Source: a bacterium (lineage in GTDB: Bacteria; Desulfobacterota; Deferrisomatia; Deferrisomatales; BM512). Taken from it: 64,000 bases of DNA. The notes beneath the pieces are model-generated. The model ran no database searches, was not told the DNA's origin, and saw only the letters and a program-made list of their open reading frames with translations. The position numbers and the translations under genes were made by a program. This document shows positions 8,459 through 17,395 of the stretch, piece after piece (positions within the stretch are counted from its first letter, which is position 1; each line of letters starts with the position of its first letter). The DNA is taken from NCBI GenBank assembly GCA_004322275.1, contig SCTA01000015.1:20347-84346 (forward strand). The letters are read 5' to 3'.

Positions 8459-8643
8459 TAGGGCTTATCCGTAAATAGGCCTTTCGGAGATCGCGCCGGA
8501 TTTTGAGAGCGATTTTGTCGCGAAGATTGAGTAAAACCGTAGGCGTAGTTGTTCTACGCCTTGGGTTTTGCGATTGATGAGCGGCAAAAGCGGGCCAAAA
8601 GCCGGATGCGAGAACGAAGGATTTATTTACGGACAAGCCCTTA
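8459..8643. repeat. 185-bp imperfect palindromic element (MITE-like)
   Basis: The ends are inverted: GGGCTTATCCGTAAATA at 8461-8477 against TATTTACGGACAAGCCC at 8624-8640, with one mismatch. The two arms stay partly complementary through to a central stem-loop (GGCGTAG TTGTT CTACGCC, about 8541-8560), so the whole piece can fold into one long hairpin. It fills the gap between folE2 and the next gene and holds no ORF. No transposase is nearby. It may be a non-autonomous element or a large RNA hairpin that ends folE2 transcription. Confidence 0.75.
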
Positions 8644-8667
8644 ATAGGTAGGGATTTTGGGGTTTTA

Positions 8668-10464
8668 ATGGAACAGTACATAGATTGCAGCCTTTGTAGT
8701 GTCACGCCGCAGGGCAAGGCTTTTCGCTGCCGCTTCTGCAACGGCCTTTTGACGGGCCGTCTGAGGCTTATGCATGAGATCAAGGCCAGCCGGGGATGGA
8801 AAAACACGGCTACCTTTCTCAGCGCCCTCGCTCCCGGCCTCGGGCAGATCTTCGGAAACCGCATCCTGACGGGGCTGCTCTTCGGAGTCATGCTTCCCCT
8901 CGGCCTCGGGCTCCTTTACGCCACCTGGAGCGGCTTCTCCTACAGCCACCTCTTCATAGCCGGCATAGCGATTTACGTGGCGGTAGTGGCCGCCGTGGAC
9001 GCCTGGTACGGCCCGGTCGAATACATCGCCCCCTGCGAGAGGACCTGCCCGGCGGGTCTCCACATCCCCGATTACCTCCAGCTTCTCTCCGACGAGGAGT
9101 TCGAGCAGGGCTATTCCCTTATTCGCACGCGCCTTCCCCTTGTCGGCACCATCGGCAGGGTCTGCCCCCACCCCTGCGAGGGAAAATGCTACCGGGGCGT
9201 GGACGGCGAGCCGATAGCGATAAACCACTGCAAGCGCTTCCTCTTCGACCGCCACCAGAAGTACCTGTCTCGCGGCGGAGAAACCGCACCGCCCGAGCCC
9301 GCGCTGACGGACGGGCCCCGCGTGGCGGTTATCGGAGCCGGCCCCTCCGGCCTTTCCTGCGCTTATTTTTTGAGCGTGCTGGGCGCAAGGGTCGAGGTTT
9401 TCGATTCCGAAAAGGAACCCGGCGGAAGGCTTATCACCACGATCCCGGATTTTCGCCTTCCCAAGGAGGTTGTGCGCCTGGAAGTCGAAGACCTGAAAGC
9501 CAGGGGAGTCGTCTTCCACGCCGAATCGCCCGTCGGCCCCGGCGGAGTGCCCGTGCAAACCCTCCTCGACGGCTTCGACGCCGTCTACCTCTCTGTCGGC
9601 GCTCCCGCGTCGATGTCGATGAGGGTCGAGGGCGAGAGCGCCTTCACCGACTTCCAACGGTTCCTCAAAGACTCCAAGGAGCCCGAGCCCGCGAGGATCG
9701 AAGGCAAGGTAGCCGTCATCGGCGGAGGCAACGCCGCTCTCGACGTCTGCAGGACCGCTCTTCGCTCGGGCGCTTCCGAGGTCCACCTGCTCTACCGCAG
9801 AACCCGCGAGCAGATGCCCGCCAGAGAGGACGAACTGGAGGCGGCGATGAGGGAGGGAATACGCTTTCGCTACCTTATAAATCCCGTAAAGGCGGTGCTG
9901 GAAAACGGGAAGCTCAAGGGAATAGAGGTTGTGCTCATGGAGCTGGGAATACCCGATTCCAGCGGAAGACCCCATCCCGTGCCGATAAAAGGGTCGGAAC
10001 ATCTTATCGAGTTCGACGTTGTAATCCCTTGTCTTGGGCAGAACGTCAAAGGACCGATATTCGATGATCCCGCCCTGGCGAAACTTGCAAGAGAGAAGGA
10101 CGGAAGGGTGAAAGTATCGCCCGCGACCCAAAAGACCAGCGTCAAAAAGCTCTACGCGGGAGGCGACGCCGCCCGTGGGGCCGAGACCGCCGTCGCAGCC
10201 ATCGCCGACGGCAGGAAGGCTGCTCTCGCGATCTTCGCCGACACCTCCTACTCTCTTGTAAAGGTGCCCATGACAAGGCGTCTGATGGTAAGAAAACCTT
10301 TTAAGATGCACATCGAGACCCAAAGAGAGAAGATACGCGAAAGGATGCACGCAAAGCCCCTCAGCGTCCGCATAAGCGGCTTTTTGGAGGTCGAAGACGG
10401 TTTCAACCCGGCGCAGGCCTCTTGCGAATCCAAACGCTGCCTGCAGTGCCACCGGGAACTTTAA
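8668..10464 (+). CDS. Membrane-anchored GltD-like NAD(P)/FAD oxidoreductase
   Basis: 598 residues with an unusual layout. Residues 1-25 have two CxxC pairs (CSLC...CRFC), like a zinc ribbon. Residues 47-110 form about two membrane segments. Residues 120-190 are the Fer4_20/DHD-type Fe-S domain of glutamate synthase small subunits (CERTCPAGLHIPDYL, CPHPCEGKC). Then follow the FAD site (GAGPSG, 223-228), the NAD(P) site (GGGNAALD, 352-359) and the C-terminal FAD motif (YAGGDAARGAETAVAAI). A CxxxxCLQCH tail may hold another metal site. No glutaminase or synthase subunit is nearby. It probably moves electrons between NAD(P)H and a membrane or ferredoxin partner in the cytochrome locus that follows (inference). 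Confidence 0.82.
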   Translation: MEQYIDCSLCSVTPQGKAFRCRFCNGLLTGRLRLMHEIKASRGWKNTATFLSALAPGLGQIFGNRILTGLLFGVMLPLGLGLLYATWSGFSYSHLFIAGIAIYVAVVAAVDAWYGPVEYIAPCERTCPAGLHIPDYLQLLSDEEFEQGYSLIRTRLPLVGTIGRVCPHPCEGKCYRGVDGEPIAINHCKRFLFDRHQKYLSRGGETAPPEPALTDGPRVAVIGAGPSGLSCAYFLSVLGARVEVFDSEKEPGGRLITTIPDFRLPKEVVRLEVEDLKARGVVFHAESPVGPGGVPVQTLLDGFDAVYLSVGAPASMSMRVEGESAFTDFQRFLKDSKEPEPARIEGKVAVIGGGNAALDVCRTALRSGASEVHLLYRRTREQMPAREDELEAAMREGIRFRYLINPVKAVLENGKLKGIEVVLMELGIPDSSGRPHPVPIKGSEHLIEFDVVIPCLGQNVKGPIFDDPALAKLAREKDGRVKVSPATQKTSVKKLYAGGDAARGAETAVAAIADGRKAALAIFADTSYSLVKVPMTRRLMVRKPFKMHIETQREKIRERMHAKPLSVRISGFLEVEDGFNPAQASCESKRCLQCHREL

Positions 10465-10539
10465 ACATTTAAAGATAAAACTTGCATTCGGCGCCCGTCC
10501 TCTCCGAAGGGCGGTCCCGCTTAAGGAGGAAGTTCTAAG

Positions 10540-12192
10540 TTGAGTCAGGAAAAGAACCTCACAAAGTCGCTTAATGATTTCTTCAGTTCAATCAAGCTCT
10601 CCATTTTTGTCCTGGTGTCGCTGGCGGTAACCTCGATCTTCGGAACCGTCATCGAGCAGGGGGAATCCCAGGCTCACTACGGCGAGCACTACGGCGAAGG
10701 CCTTGGAACGCTGATAAATCTGTTCAATCTCGGCGACATGTACCACTCCTGGTGGTTTTTGCTGATTTTGTCCCTCCTCCTCATAAACATCACCTTCTGC
10801 TCCCTGAAAAGACTCCCCGCGGCGATAAAGCTGATGAAGGACCGCGACCCCCTCTTCGACAAGCGTCAGACCACGGTGCACGAACGCTTCGAGATAAAGA
10901 CGGACCTTTCCGCCAAAGAAGCCGAGGAAAAGGTCGCCGGACTTCTCTCAAAAAAAGTATCGGCAACGGTGCGGGGCGAGGAAGACGGAGCGGTCTACCT
11001 GATGTCTTCCCGGGGGGGCTGGAGCAGGATGGGCGTCTACGTAACCCATTGCAGCCTCTTTCTCTTCGCTCTCGGCTCCATTGTCGGCATTCTCTTCGGT
11101 TTCAAGGGCTTCGTCGGCATAGTCGAAGGCACACAACAGGATATAGTGCGCATGCGCGGCGCGGCCCCCATCCAGGTCGCCTCCTCGGCGCAGGTGTCCG
11201 ACAAAGAGGCTCTGGGAGCCTCCGTCCTGAAAATGTCGGACGATCTCTTCGCCGCGCTGACGGGAAAGCAATTCCTCGCGGGTAACGTCTCTCTTACCGT
11301 AAAGGACGGCAGCGGCAAGGTCTACACCCGCTCCTCGAATTTCAACGAACCGGTGAGCTCCAAAGACGTTTTTAGCGGCCGGGTTCCCTTTCTCGTCAAC
11401 AAGATAGAATGGGACGGGTCCTCGCCTGCAAAAGAGATAACCCTTTCCACAAACGACTTCTTCTACAGGCTTCCCTTCGCCGTGCGCTGCGACGAATTCT
11501 ACCTTGAAAACTACCCCGACGGCAGGACCAAGGATTACGTCAGTTTCCTGACGGTCATCAGAAACGGCGCAGAGGGGGAGAAACTCAGGATAGAGGTCAA
11601 TTCGCCCCTCATAGTCGACGGCATCTACTTCTACCAGTCAAGCTTCGGGCAGGTCGGCGTCAATACCGCGACCATCACCATAGCCGACCAGAACAGGAAT
11701 TTTCTGGCCACGAACCGCACTGTGAATCTCAACGAAAGGGTGACGCTGCCTGATGGAGGCGAGATAGTCCTTCGCGACGCGCAGATCGACAACCAGAGGG
11801 GCGGCGCTTCAGCGGCTGTTTTCCAGGTCAGCAAAGGCGGGGCGAACGACCAGAACGGAGTCTATGAAGCCTCCGCCTTCGGCGGTCAGCGCCAGTGGTG
11901 GCCCGTCGGCCCCTACTACGTCCGCATGGACAAGGCCGACTGGATTTTCTACACCGGCCTTCAGGTCGCCAAGGATCCGGGGGTTCCCATCGTGTGGGTC
12001 GGCTGCTTCCTGATTACCATCGGCCTTGTCGCCTCCTTCTTTTTCAGCCACAAGAGAGTCTGGGCGAAAATATCCACGGCTGACGGCAAGACGCAGATTC
12101 TCTTCGCGGGCAACGCGAGCAGAAACCGCGTCTCCTTCGAGCACTGGTTTGAAACGCTTTCCGAGGAAGCTCAGGAAACCTTTCAAAAATAA
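10540..12192 (+). CDS. resB: Cytochrome c biogenesis protein ResB
   Basis: 550 residues. It is one half of the System II (Ccs) machinery that carries haem across the membrane and attaches it to CXXCH motifs. N-terminal membrane spans (LNDFFSSIKLSIFVLVSLA; WWFLLILSLLLINITFC) and a third around 165-190 precede a long periplasmic domain; a last span (IVWVGCFLITIGLVASFFF) lies near the C-terminus. The start is TTG at 10540 with AAGGAGGAA in front. It is followed by ccsB and by the multihaem cytochrome that probably needs it. Confidence 0.93.
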   Translation: MSQEKNLTKSLNDFFSSIKLSIFVLVSLAVTSIFGTVIEQGESQAHYGEHYGEGLGTLINLFNLGDMYHSWWFLLILSLLLINITFCSLKRLPAAIKLMKDRDPLFDKRQTTVHERFEIKTDLSAKEAEEKVAGLLSKKVSATVRGEEDGAVYLMSSRGGWSRMGVYVTHCSLFLFALGSIVGILFGFKGFVGIVEGTQQDIVRMRGAAPIQVASSAQVSDKEALGASVLKMSDDLFAALTGKQFLAGNVSLTVKDGSGKVYTRSSNFNEPVSSKDVFSGRVPFLVNKIEWDGSSPAKEITLSTNDFFYRLPFAVRCDEFYLENYPDGRTKDYVSFLTVIRNGAEGEKLRIEVNSPLIVDGIYFYQSSFGQVGVNTATITIADQNRNFLATNRTVNLNERVTLPDGGEIVLRDAQIDNQRGGASAAVFQVSKGGANDQNGVYEASAFGGQRQWWPVGPYYVRMDKADWIFYTGLQVAKDPGVPIVWVGCFLITIGLVASFFFSHKRVWAKISTADGKTQILFAGNASRNRVSFEHWFETLSEEAQETFQK

Positions 12193-12256
12193 ATTGGATT
12201 TGATATAAACCATCGTTGAATAATAAGCCGCGTATATCGAGGCCGGAGTTGAATTA

Positions 12257-13261
12257 ATGGTCCAGAACGTTATTAACGACAAAATCTTCGGCGCTGCCAT
12301 GGTCATATACCTCCTGGCCAGCGTCGCCTACCTGATTTACATCGTATCCAGAAACAAGAAAATCGGCACGGCAGCAACCCTTATCACTATGGCCGGGTTT
12401 CTGGTCAACACCGCCGCAATAGGCGTGCGCTGGGTCGAAAGCTACAAGCTGGGTTTCGGCTACGTTCCCCTCTCCAACATGTACGAGTCGATGGTCTTCT
12501 TTTCCTGGGCGATCGTTCTCATTTACCTGGTCTTCGAGTATTTTTACGGCTACAAAGTCATCGGCGTTCTGGCCACGGCCCTGGGATTCATCAGCATCGC
12601 GCTGGTTTCGCTTACCGGGGTATCGAGCGACATACAGCCGCTGGTTCCCGCGCTTCAGTCAAACTGGCTGACCTCTCACGTGGTTACCTGTTTCGTCGGT
12701 TACGCCGCTTTCGGCGTCTCCTACGTGATATGCATCCTCTATCTCATCCGCACCCGCGAGCTAAAGCAGACCCTGATGCTCTCGCTTCACCCGCTCGTTT
12801 TGCCCCTGCTGGTCTCCCTGATAAAGTACGGCAACATAAAGCCGGAACTGATCGGGGAGAAGAGCCTCGGCATAATGTGGGGCGTATCCGTCCTGGTCGG
12901 CGCTATTTTCTTCGGCCTCAGCCTTCTTTTCTCAAAGTCCGAAGATATGTTGCCCCCTCTCAAGGTTCTTGACGAACTTTCCTACAAGGCCGTCGCCGTC
13001 GGTTTCCCCCTCCTTACCCTTGGGATTCTTACCGGCGCGGCCTGGGCCAATTACGCCTGGGGAACCTACTGGAGCTGGGACCCGAAGGAAACCTGGTCAC
13101 TCATAACCTGGTTCGTCTACGCGGCTTTTCTGCACGCCCGCTATTCCGCGGGCTGGCGCGGCAAGCCCCTTGCGTGGCTCTCCGTCGTCGGGTTCGGCGC
13201 GGTTATCTTCACCTACTGGGGAGTCAATTACGTTTTGAGCGGTCTTCACAGCTACGGTTGA
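12257..13261 (+). CDS. ccsB: Cytochrome c biogenesis protein CcsB (CcsA/ResC family)
   Basis: 334 residues with eight or so membrane spans. It is the haem-handling and ligase half of System II. The tryptophan-rich WWD motif typical of haem handling proteins is present in the form WGTYWSWDPKETWSL, and the flanking conserved histidines are visible (LTSHVVTCFVGYA; FLHAR). It acts with ResB to attach haem b to reduced CXXCH motifs on the periplasmic side. It is 64 bp downstream of resB and directly ahead of the cytochrome gene. Confidence 0.93.
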   Translation: MVQNVINDKIFGAAMVIYLLASVAYLIYIVSRNKKIGTAATLITMAGFLVNTAAIGVRWVESYKLGFGYVPLSNMYESMVFFSWAIVLIYLVFEYFYGYKVIGVLATALGFISIALVSLTGVSSDIQPLVPALQSNWLTSHVVTCFVGYAAFGVSYVICILYLIRTRELKQTLMLSLHPLVLPLLVSLIKYGNIKPELIGEKSLGIMWGVSVLVGAIFFGLSLLFSKSEDMLPPLKVLDELSYKAVAVGFPLLTLGILTGAAWANYAWGTYWSWDPKETWSLITWFVYAAFLHARYSAGWRGKPLAWLSVVGFGAVIFTYWGVNYVLSGLHSYG

Positions 13262-13409
13262 TTCGATAGGGATAGTCAAAAACCGAAGTTTGCGCTAGTA
13301 TGTGGAAAATATTTTTGAATTTTTGAAAAACAGGGTTTACGGGGATATCCATTTAGGGCTGCCGGCTAGCAGGGCCTTCAAGACAAGGCTTTGTTATCAA
13401 GGGGTAGCC
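13262..13409. other. Leader of the multihaem cytochrome gene
   Basis: 148 bp. GCTAGTATG at about 13294-13302 resembles an extended -10 region. The rest, with a short GC-rich hairpin near 13360-13378, would be an untranslated leader. I checked it against the c-di-GMP riboswitch pattern common before cytochromes in this group and did not find it. Confidence 0.35.
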
Positions 13410-14720
13410 ATGAAAGGGAGGAAAATGAAGCGCGCTCTGGTGAATTTAAGTATCGCTCTGGTATTGATCATCGGTGCAGCAGGCTTCGCTCTGGCGGAGG
13501 AGGGGTGCATCAGCGGATCCTGCCACGACAAGATGGGCAAGAAGAAATTCATTCACGGCCCGATGGGCGCGGGGCAGTGCGCGATCTGTCACGAGCAGAC
13601 GGCGGCCAAACACCCGTCCAAAAGCGGCTCCAAAGACTTCAACCTCGCTTTTCAGGGCGGCAAGGAGCTTTGCTACGGATGCCACGAAAGGACCGACCAG
13701 AACCCCGTGGTCCACAAACCCATCCAGAAGGGTGACTGCATAGCCTGTCACGATCCGCACGAGTCCGACGCCGAGCTTATGCTCAAGGCGGCCACGACCA
13801 GCGAGCTTTGCTTCACCTGCCACGAAAAGAAAATGATGGGCAAGGCCTTCATGCACGGCCCGGTCGCCGCGGGCGACTGCAACATCTGCCACAACCCCCA
13901 TTCCTCGGCGTACCCCGGCCTGACCGAAGAAAAAGGCACGGACCTTTGTCTCCTTTGCCATCTCGACCGCAAGGAGGAGTTCGAGCGCAAATACGTTCAC
14001 GGCCCCGTCAAGGAAGACTGCCACAAGTGCCACGACTCCCACGGCTCGGACTTCGAGTTCATGCTCTACAACAAGGGCAAGGAGCTTTGCTACCTCTGCC
14101 ATACCCGAGTCAAGGAAATCGTGGAGAACTCCGCCGTGCAGCACACCGCGCTCAAGCAGGGCGACTGCACGAACTGCCACACTCCGCATTCCTCCAATTA
14201 CCCCCGCCAGCTCAAGGCTCCGGCGAGGGATAACTGCTACGTCTGCCACACCGACATGGGCGCGATGATCGCCGGCGCGAAGAACATGCACGGCCCCGTC
14301 CAGCAGAACGACTGCTACGCCTGCCACGATCCGCACGGCTCCAACTTTACGCAGGTCTTGAAAAAGCCCTTCCCCGAGACCTTCTACATGCCGTACAAGA
14401 CCGAAAACTACGCGCTTTGCTTCGATTGCCACAACAAGGACATAGCGCTGAACCAGTTCACGACCAAGTTGACGGACTTCCGTAACGGCGACCTCAACCT
14501 TCACTATCTCCACGTCAACAAAGATCCCAAGGGACGCAGCTGCAAGTCCTGCCACGAAGCCCACGCCGGCAATCAGGACAAGCACATCCGCAAGGAAGTT
14601 CCCTTCGGGGCCAAGTGGATGCTGCCCGTCAACTTCACAAAGAAGTCGAATGGCGGAACCTGCGTGGTCGGTTGCCACAAACCGAAAGATTACGACCGCG
14701 TAAATCCCGTCACCTACTAA
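13410..14720 (+). CDS. Multihaem c-type cytochrome, up to 15 haems
   Basis: 436 residues from the ATG at 13410 (or 431 from 13425, which has GGGAGG in front). It has a signal peptide ending near GFALAEE and so is periplasmic or outer-membrane associated. The mature protein has 13 standard CXXCH motifs arranged as paired repeats (HGPVxxGDCxxCHxPHxS units, Paired_CXXCH_1 type). It also has one CX4CH at the N-terminus (CISGSCH) and one CX3CH at the C-terminus (CVVGCH). Many further histidines can be distal ligands. Such proteins are electron conduits in metal- and nitrogen-oxide respiration. The atypical motifs together with adjacent resB-ccsB suggest a dedicated ligation system. Confidence 0.92.
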   Translation: MKGRKMKRALVNLSIALVLIIGAAGFALAEEGCISGSCHDKMGKKKFIHGPMGAGQCAICHEQTAAKHPSKSGSKDFNLAFQGGKELCYGCHERTDQNPVVHKPIQKGDCIACHDPHESDAELMLKAATTSELCFTCHEKKMMGKAFMHGPVAAGDCNICHNPHSSAYPGLTEEKGTDLCLLCHLDRKEEFERKYVHGPVKEDCHKCHDSHGSDFEFMLYNKGKELCYLCHTRVKEIVENSAVQHTALKQGDCTNCHTPHSSNYPRQLKAPARDNCYVCHTDMGAMIAGAKNMHGPVQQNDCYACHDPHGSNFTQVLKKPFPETFYMPYKTENYALCFDCHNKDIALNQFTTKLTDFRNGDLNLHYLHVNKDPKGRSCKSCHEAHAGNQDKHIRKEVPFGAKWMLPVNFTKKSNGGTCVVGCHKPKDYDRVNPVTY

Positions 14721-14733
14721 AGAATGATTGAAA

Positions 14734-14782
14734 GCCGAAGAGCCCGGATTATCCGGGCCTTCGGCGCGTCTATTTATTTTTT
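14734..14782 (+). terminator. Rho-independent terminator after the cytochrome
   Basis: A long stem, GCCGAAG-A-GCCCGGAT paired with ATCCGGGC-CTTCGGC (14734-14765), followed by a T-rich tail (TCTATTTATTTTTT). Confidence 0.85.
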
Positions 14783-14815
14783 GTGGTGGGCTCTTAAAGG
14801 AGTGGAGGGGTTACG

Positions 14816-15829
14816 ATGAAGCTTAATATTCCGGGACTCAGATGGTCCTATATGGTTTTGGCTTGTGCAATAATTCTCACGTTCGGCTCCGCCGAAGCGC
14901 AGGCTTTCCGCAACGTAAAGACGGGCGACAAGACGCCTTCCTTCAAAGCCGTCGTCGCCGGCGGCGGAGGCTCGGTGGAATACACGCCTCCCACGGAAGA
15001 GGCCATAGTGCTCTCTTTCGTCCGCCAGGGTCAGGACAAGTCGAGCGACCTGGTTCGCGACCTCGCAAGGATCGACCCCGCGTTAAAGGCGAAGATTCAG
15101 GTTCTGGTCCTCGTCGTAAATCCGGGAGACGGCGACCCGGTAGCCTGGGCAAAGGGGCTGGGGGCGGATTTCCCCATCCTCGTGGACGAAAACGAAAAGA
15201 ATTACGGGCTCTTCGGCATAGTGGTAGCGCCGGAGACGGCCGTTATCGCTCCCGACGGCACGCTCAAAAACTCTTTCAGCGGCTACACCTCCTCCCTCAA
15301 GGTCTCGCTTGAAAACGAGCTTCGCGCCGTGCTCGGCATGGCCACCGACGAAAAGGCCGCGAAGGGCGCCGAGGTCAACATATCCCCCGAGCGAAGAAAA
15401 GCCATGCGCGAACTGCAGGAAGCCAAAATGCAGATCAAGCGCAAGATGAAGTCCAAGGCCGCGCCGAAGGTTAAAAAGGCGATCGAGGAGGACAAGACTT
15501 TTGTAGAAGCGTACCTGCTTCTGGGCGATCTTCTGATCGAAGAGGCCGCGACCCTCGACGAAGCGGAAGGGGCCTTTAAAAAGGTCGTCGAACTCGAACC
15601 GAAAAATTCGATGGGGAAGGTCGGCCTCGCCAGGGTAAAGGCCAAGAGGGGGCAGTACGAGGAGGCCGCCGCGGAACTGGAAAAGACGGCGATGGTAAGC
15701 CCCGACTCCGGAATGATGTACTACTACCTGGGGATGATGCACGAAGCGGCGGGAAAAATGGACAAGGCCGCGCTCGCCTATCGCAAGGCGCTCGAAAAGA
15801 TACTTGAAGAAAAAGAATCCAAGGATTAA
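14816..15829 (+). CDS. Exported redoxin-fold plus TPR protein lacking catalytic cysteines
   Basis: 337 residues with a signal peptide (residues 1-30, ending ...GSAEAQA). Residues about 32-170 follow the AhpC/TlpA redoxin pattern (TGDKTPSFKAV, VLSFVRQGQDKS, VLVLVVNPGD, YGLFGIVVAPETAVIAPDG). At the position of the usual WCxxC there is RQGQDKS, and the mature protein has no cysteine, so it cannot act as a thiol reductase. Residues about 185-330 are helical TPR repeats. It follows the cytochrome terminator with its own strong GGAGGGG ribosome site. It may be a binding or assembly partner for the cytochrome (inference). Confidence 0.75.
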   Translation: MKLNIPGLRWSYMVLACAIILTFGSAEAQAFRNVKTGDKTPSFKAVVAGGGGSVEYTPPTEEAIVLSFVRQGQDKSSDLVRDLARIDPALKAKIQVLVLVVNPGDGDPVAWAKGLGADFPILVDENEKNYGLFGIVVAPETAVIAPDGTLKNSFSGYTSSLKVSLENELRAVLGMATDEKAAKGAEVNISPERRKAMRELQEAKMQIKRKMKSKAAPKVKKAIEEDKTFVEAYLLLGDLLIEEAATLDEAEGAFKKVVELEPKNSMGKVGLARVKAKRGQYEEAAAELEKTAMVSPDSGMMYYYLGMMHEAAGKMDKAALAYRKALEKILEEKESKD

Positions 15830-15946
15830 AAGAGACATAGCGCCAGCAAGATTGATGGCATGCACGGGCGGCACGCTGGGGCGGACGCCCGTGTGACGTT
15901 TTAAACAAAAAGAGTCTGCTTAACCTTTTTTACGGGCATTACTGAT

Positions 15947-16336
15947 ATGGCGGGTACCTGGCTGATTTATCAACTTGCGTGGCTCCTCGGAGCAGCCGCG
16001 GTTTACCTCGTCCTGGAGCGGCTTGAGGTCGAAAGCCGTTACAAATGGGGCGCCTTTTTCGGCGTTCTCACCATCGACGTGGGCTACTATTTCGCCAAAG
16101 CCGTAATAAACGGCGAAGAGAGCATAGCCGATCTCGTCGAGCTTCTCTGGGACTGGAACTTCGTAAATATAGGCGTGGCCGCGCTGATAATAATCATCGT
16201 CGGCAGCGGCCTTATCAGGACGAAATACAAAGGCGTAATCTGGGGAGTCGCCATTGCCGTTCTCTGGGCGGCTCTTCACGTGGGCATCGGCCGGCACGAA
16301 TGGGGCGAGGTTTTCTTCAACGGAACCCTCCTCTGA
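15947..16336 (+). CDS. Small polytopic membrane protein, unknown function
   Basis: 129 residues with four predicted membrane helices (about 5-22, 33-50, 68-88, 98-118) joined by short charged loops. No cofactor motif or known domain is recognised. It sits between the redoxin-TPR gene and a NapH-like Fe-S protein and so may belong to the same membrane electron-transfer unit. Confidence 0.65.
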   Translation: MAGTWLIYQLAWLLGAAAVYLVLERLEVESRYKWGAFFGVLTIDVGYYFAKAVINGEESIADLVELLWDWNFVNIGVAALIIIIVGSGLIRTKYKGVIWGVAIAVLWAALHVGIGRHEWGEVFFNGTLL

Positions 16337-16451
16337 CTAAGCTGCATAGGGGTCGGGTGACTCCAGGCAGATTTGAATGCAGGTTCGGTAAAGGGATTGG
16401 TCCGCTGAAATTTTTTTGCTGGCTTCGGCAGTAAGGTTCAAACGGGGATAT

Positions 16452-17291
16452 ATGCGACTTCGGCGTTTTTTCCAATTGGGCTCCTCGGTAGGCATCAACA
16501 GCTACTTCAAAGGGTTCACCACGCAATCCGTCTGCCAGACGCAGTCGAAATCCATCTGCGTTCCGGTGCTCAACTGCTACGCCTGCCCCTCGGCGCTGTT
16601 CTCCTGCCCGATAGGGACGATGCAGCACTTCATGGTCGTCCACGCCATACCCTACTACGTCATCGGCTTTCTCGGGCTCATAGGGACCGCCATCGGGCGC
16701 ATGCCCTGCGGAACCCTCTGCGCCTTCGGCTATTTTCAGGATCTTCTCTACCGGCTCTCCTCCGTTAAGGTCCGCATTCCGGCCTTCATGCGTCCTTTCC
16801 GTTACTGGGTTCTGGTTATTCTGGTGATTGTCCTGCCCTGGATGACGGCGGAAAACTGGTTCTCGAAGCTGTGCCCGATGGGTACTCTCATCGGGGGCCT
16901 TCCCTGGGTCACGATAAGCACAGACGTCCGTTCGATGATAAAAGATCTTTTCTGGATAAAGGTCGCGATGCTCATCTTCTTCAGCGTCTCCGCCGTGGTG
17001 GCGAAGCGGCCCTTCTGCCAGATAATATGCCCGCTCGGCGCGTTTCTCGGCCTCTTCAACCGCTTTAGCCTGATACGGCTTAAGTGGGACGCCGACAAAT
17101 GCACCCACTGCAAAAAATGTCAGGAGCTTTGTCCGATGGACATCGCCGTCTGGGAGGGCGAGAACACCGGCCACTGCATCAGGTGTCTGGATTGCACCGA
17201 TTGCGAGGCGATAACGGCCTGCACCGTCTTCACCGGCGCCAGGGCTTCGGCGGAGCTTAGGGAAAAACCGGTTCCCCAGGAAACTTTTTGA
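16452..17291 (+). CDS. NapH-like 4Fe-4S membrane protein
   Basis: 279 residues from the ATG at 16452. About four or five membrane helices carry extra cysteine motifs (NCYACPSALFSCPIG; GRMPCGTLCAFGYFQD; FSKLCPMGTL; FCQIICPLGAF), the NapH/NosR-type half-sites. A C-terminal ferredoxin part follows, CTHCKKCQELCP then CIRCLDCTDCEAITAC, fit for two Fe-S clusters. Such proteins pass electrons from quinol or cytoplasmic donors to periplasmic proteins. Here the likely acceptor is the multihaem cytochrome upstream. An alternative TTG start 36 bp earlier lacks a ribosome site. Confidence 0.85.
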   Translation: MRLRRFFQLGSSVGINSYFKGFTTQSVCQTQSKSICVPVLNCYACPSALFSCPIGTMQHFMVVHAIPYYVIGFLGLIGTAIGRMPCGTLCAFGYFQDLLYRLSSVKVRIPAFMRPFRYWVLVILVIVLPWMTAENWFSKLCPMGTLIGGLPWVTISTDVRSMIKDLFWIKVAMLIFFSVSAVVAKRPFCQIICPLGAFLGLFNRFSLIRLKWDADKCTHCKKCQELCPMDIAVWEGENTGHCIRCLDCTDCEAITACTVFTGARASAELREKPVPQETF

Positions 17292-17395
17292 GGAATCCGC
17301 CCAATGGAGGCGCCGGGCCTCCCTGCGGAACCCGGACAAACCGTACCCTGGATGAACCCCGGATTTCCCCGCAGCGCCGGGGGGATAAATAGAAA

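Noticed and set aside
8665..10452. A 595-codon minus-strand frame opposite the GltD-like gene
   Set aside because: The plus-strand frame has all cofactor motifs; the antisense frame has none and reflects high GC in the third codon position.
13262..13409. A c-di-GMP riboswitch in the cytochrome leader
   Set aside because: The conserved GEMM core segments are not present.
13446..14678. A 410-codon open frame on the minus strand opposite the multihaem cytochrome
   Set aside because: It is the shadow of a GC-rich, repeat-built gene: the repeated CXXCH codons leave the opposite frame open. No ribosome site, signal or family match.
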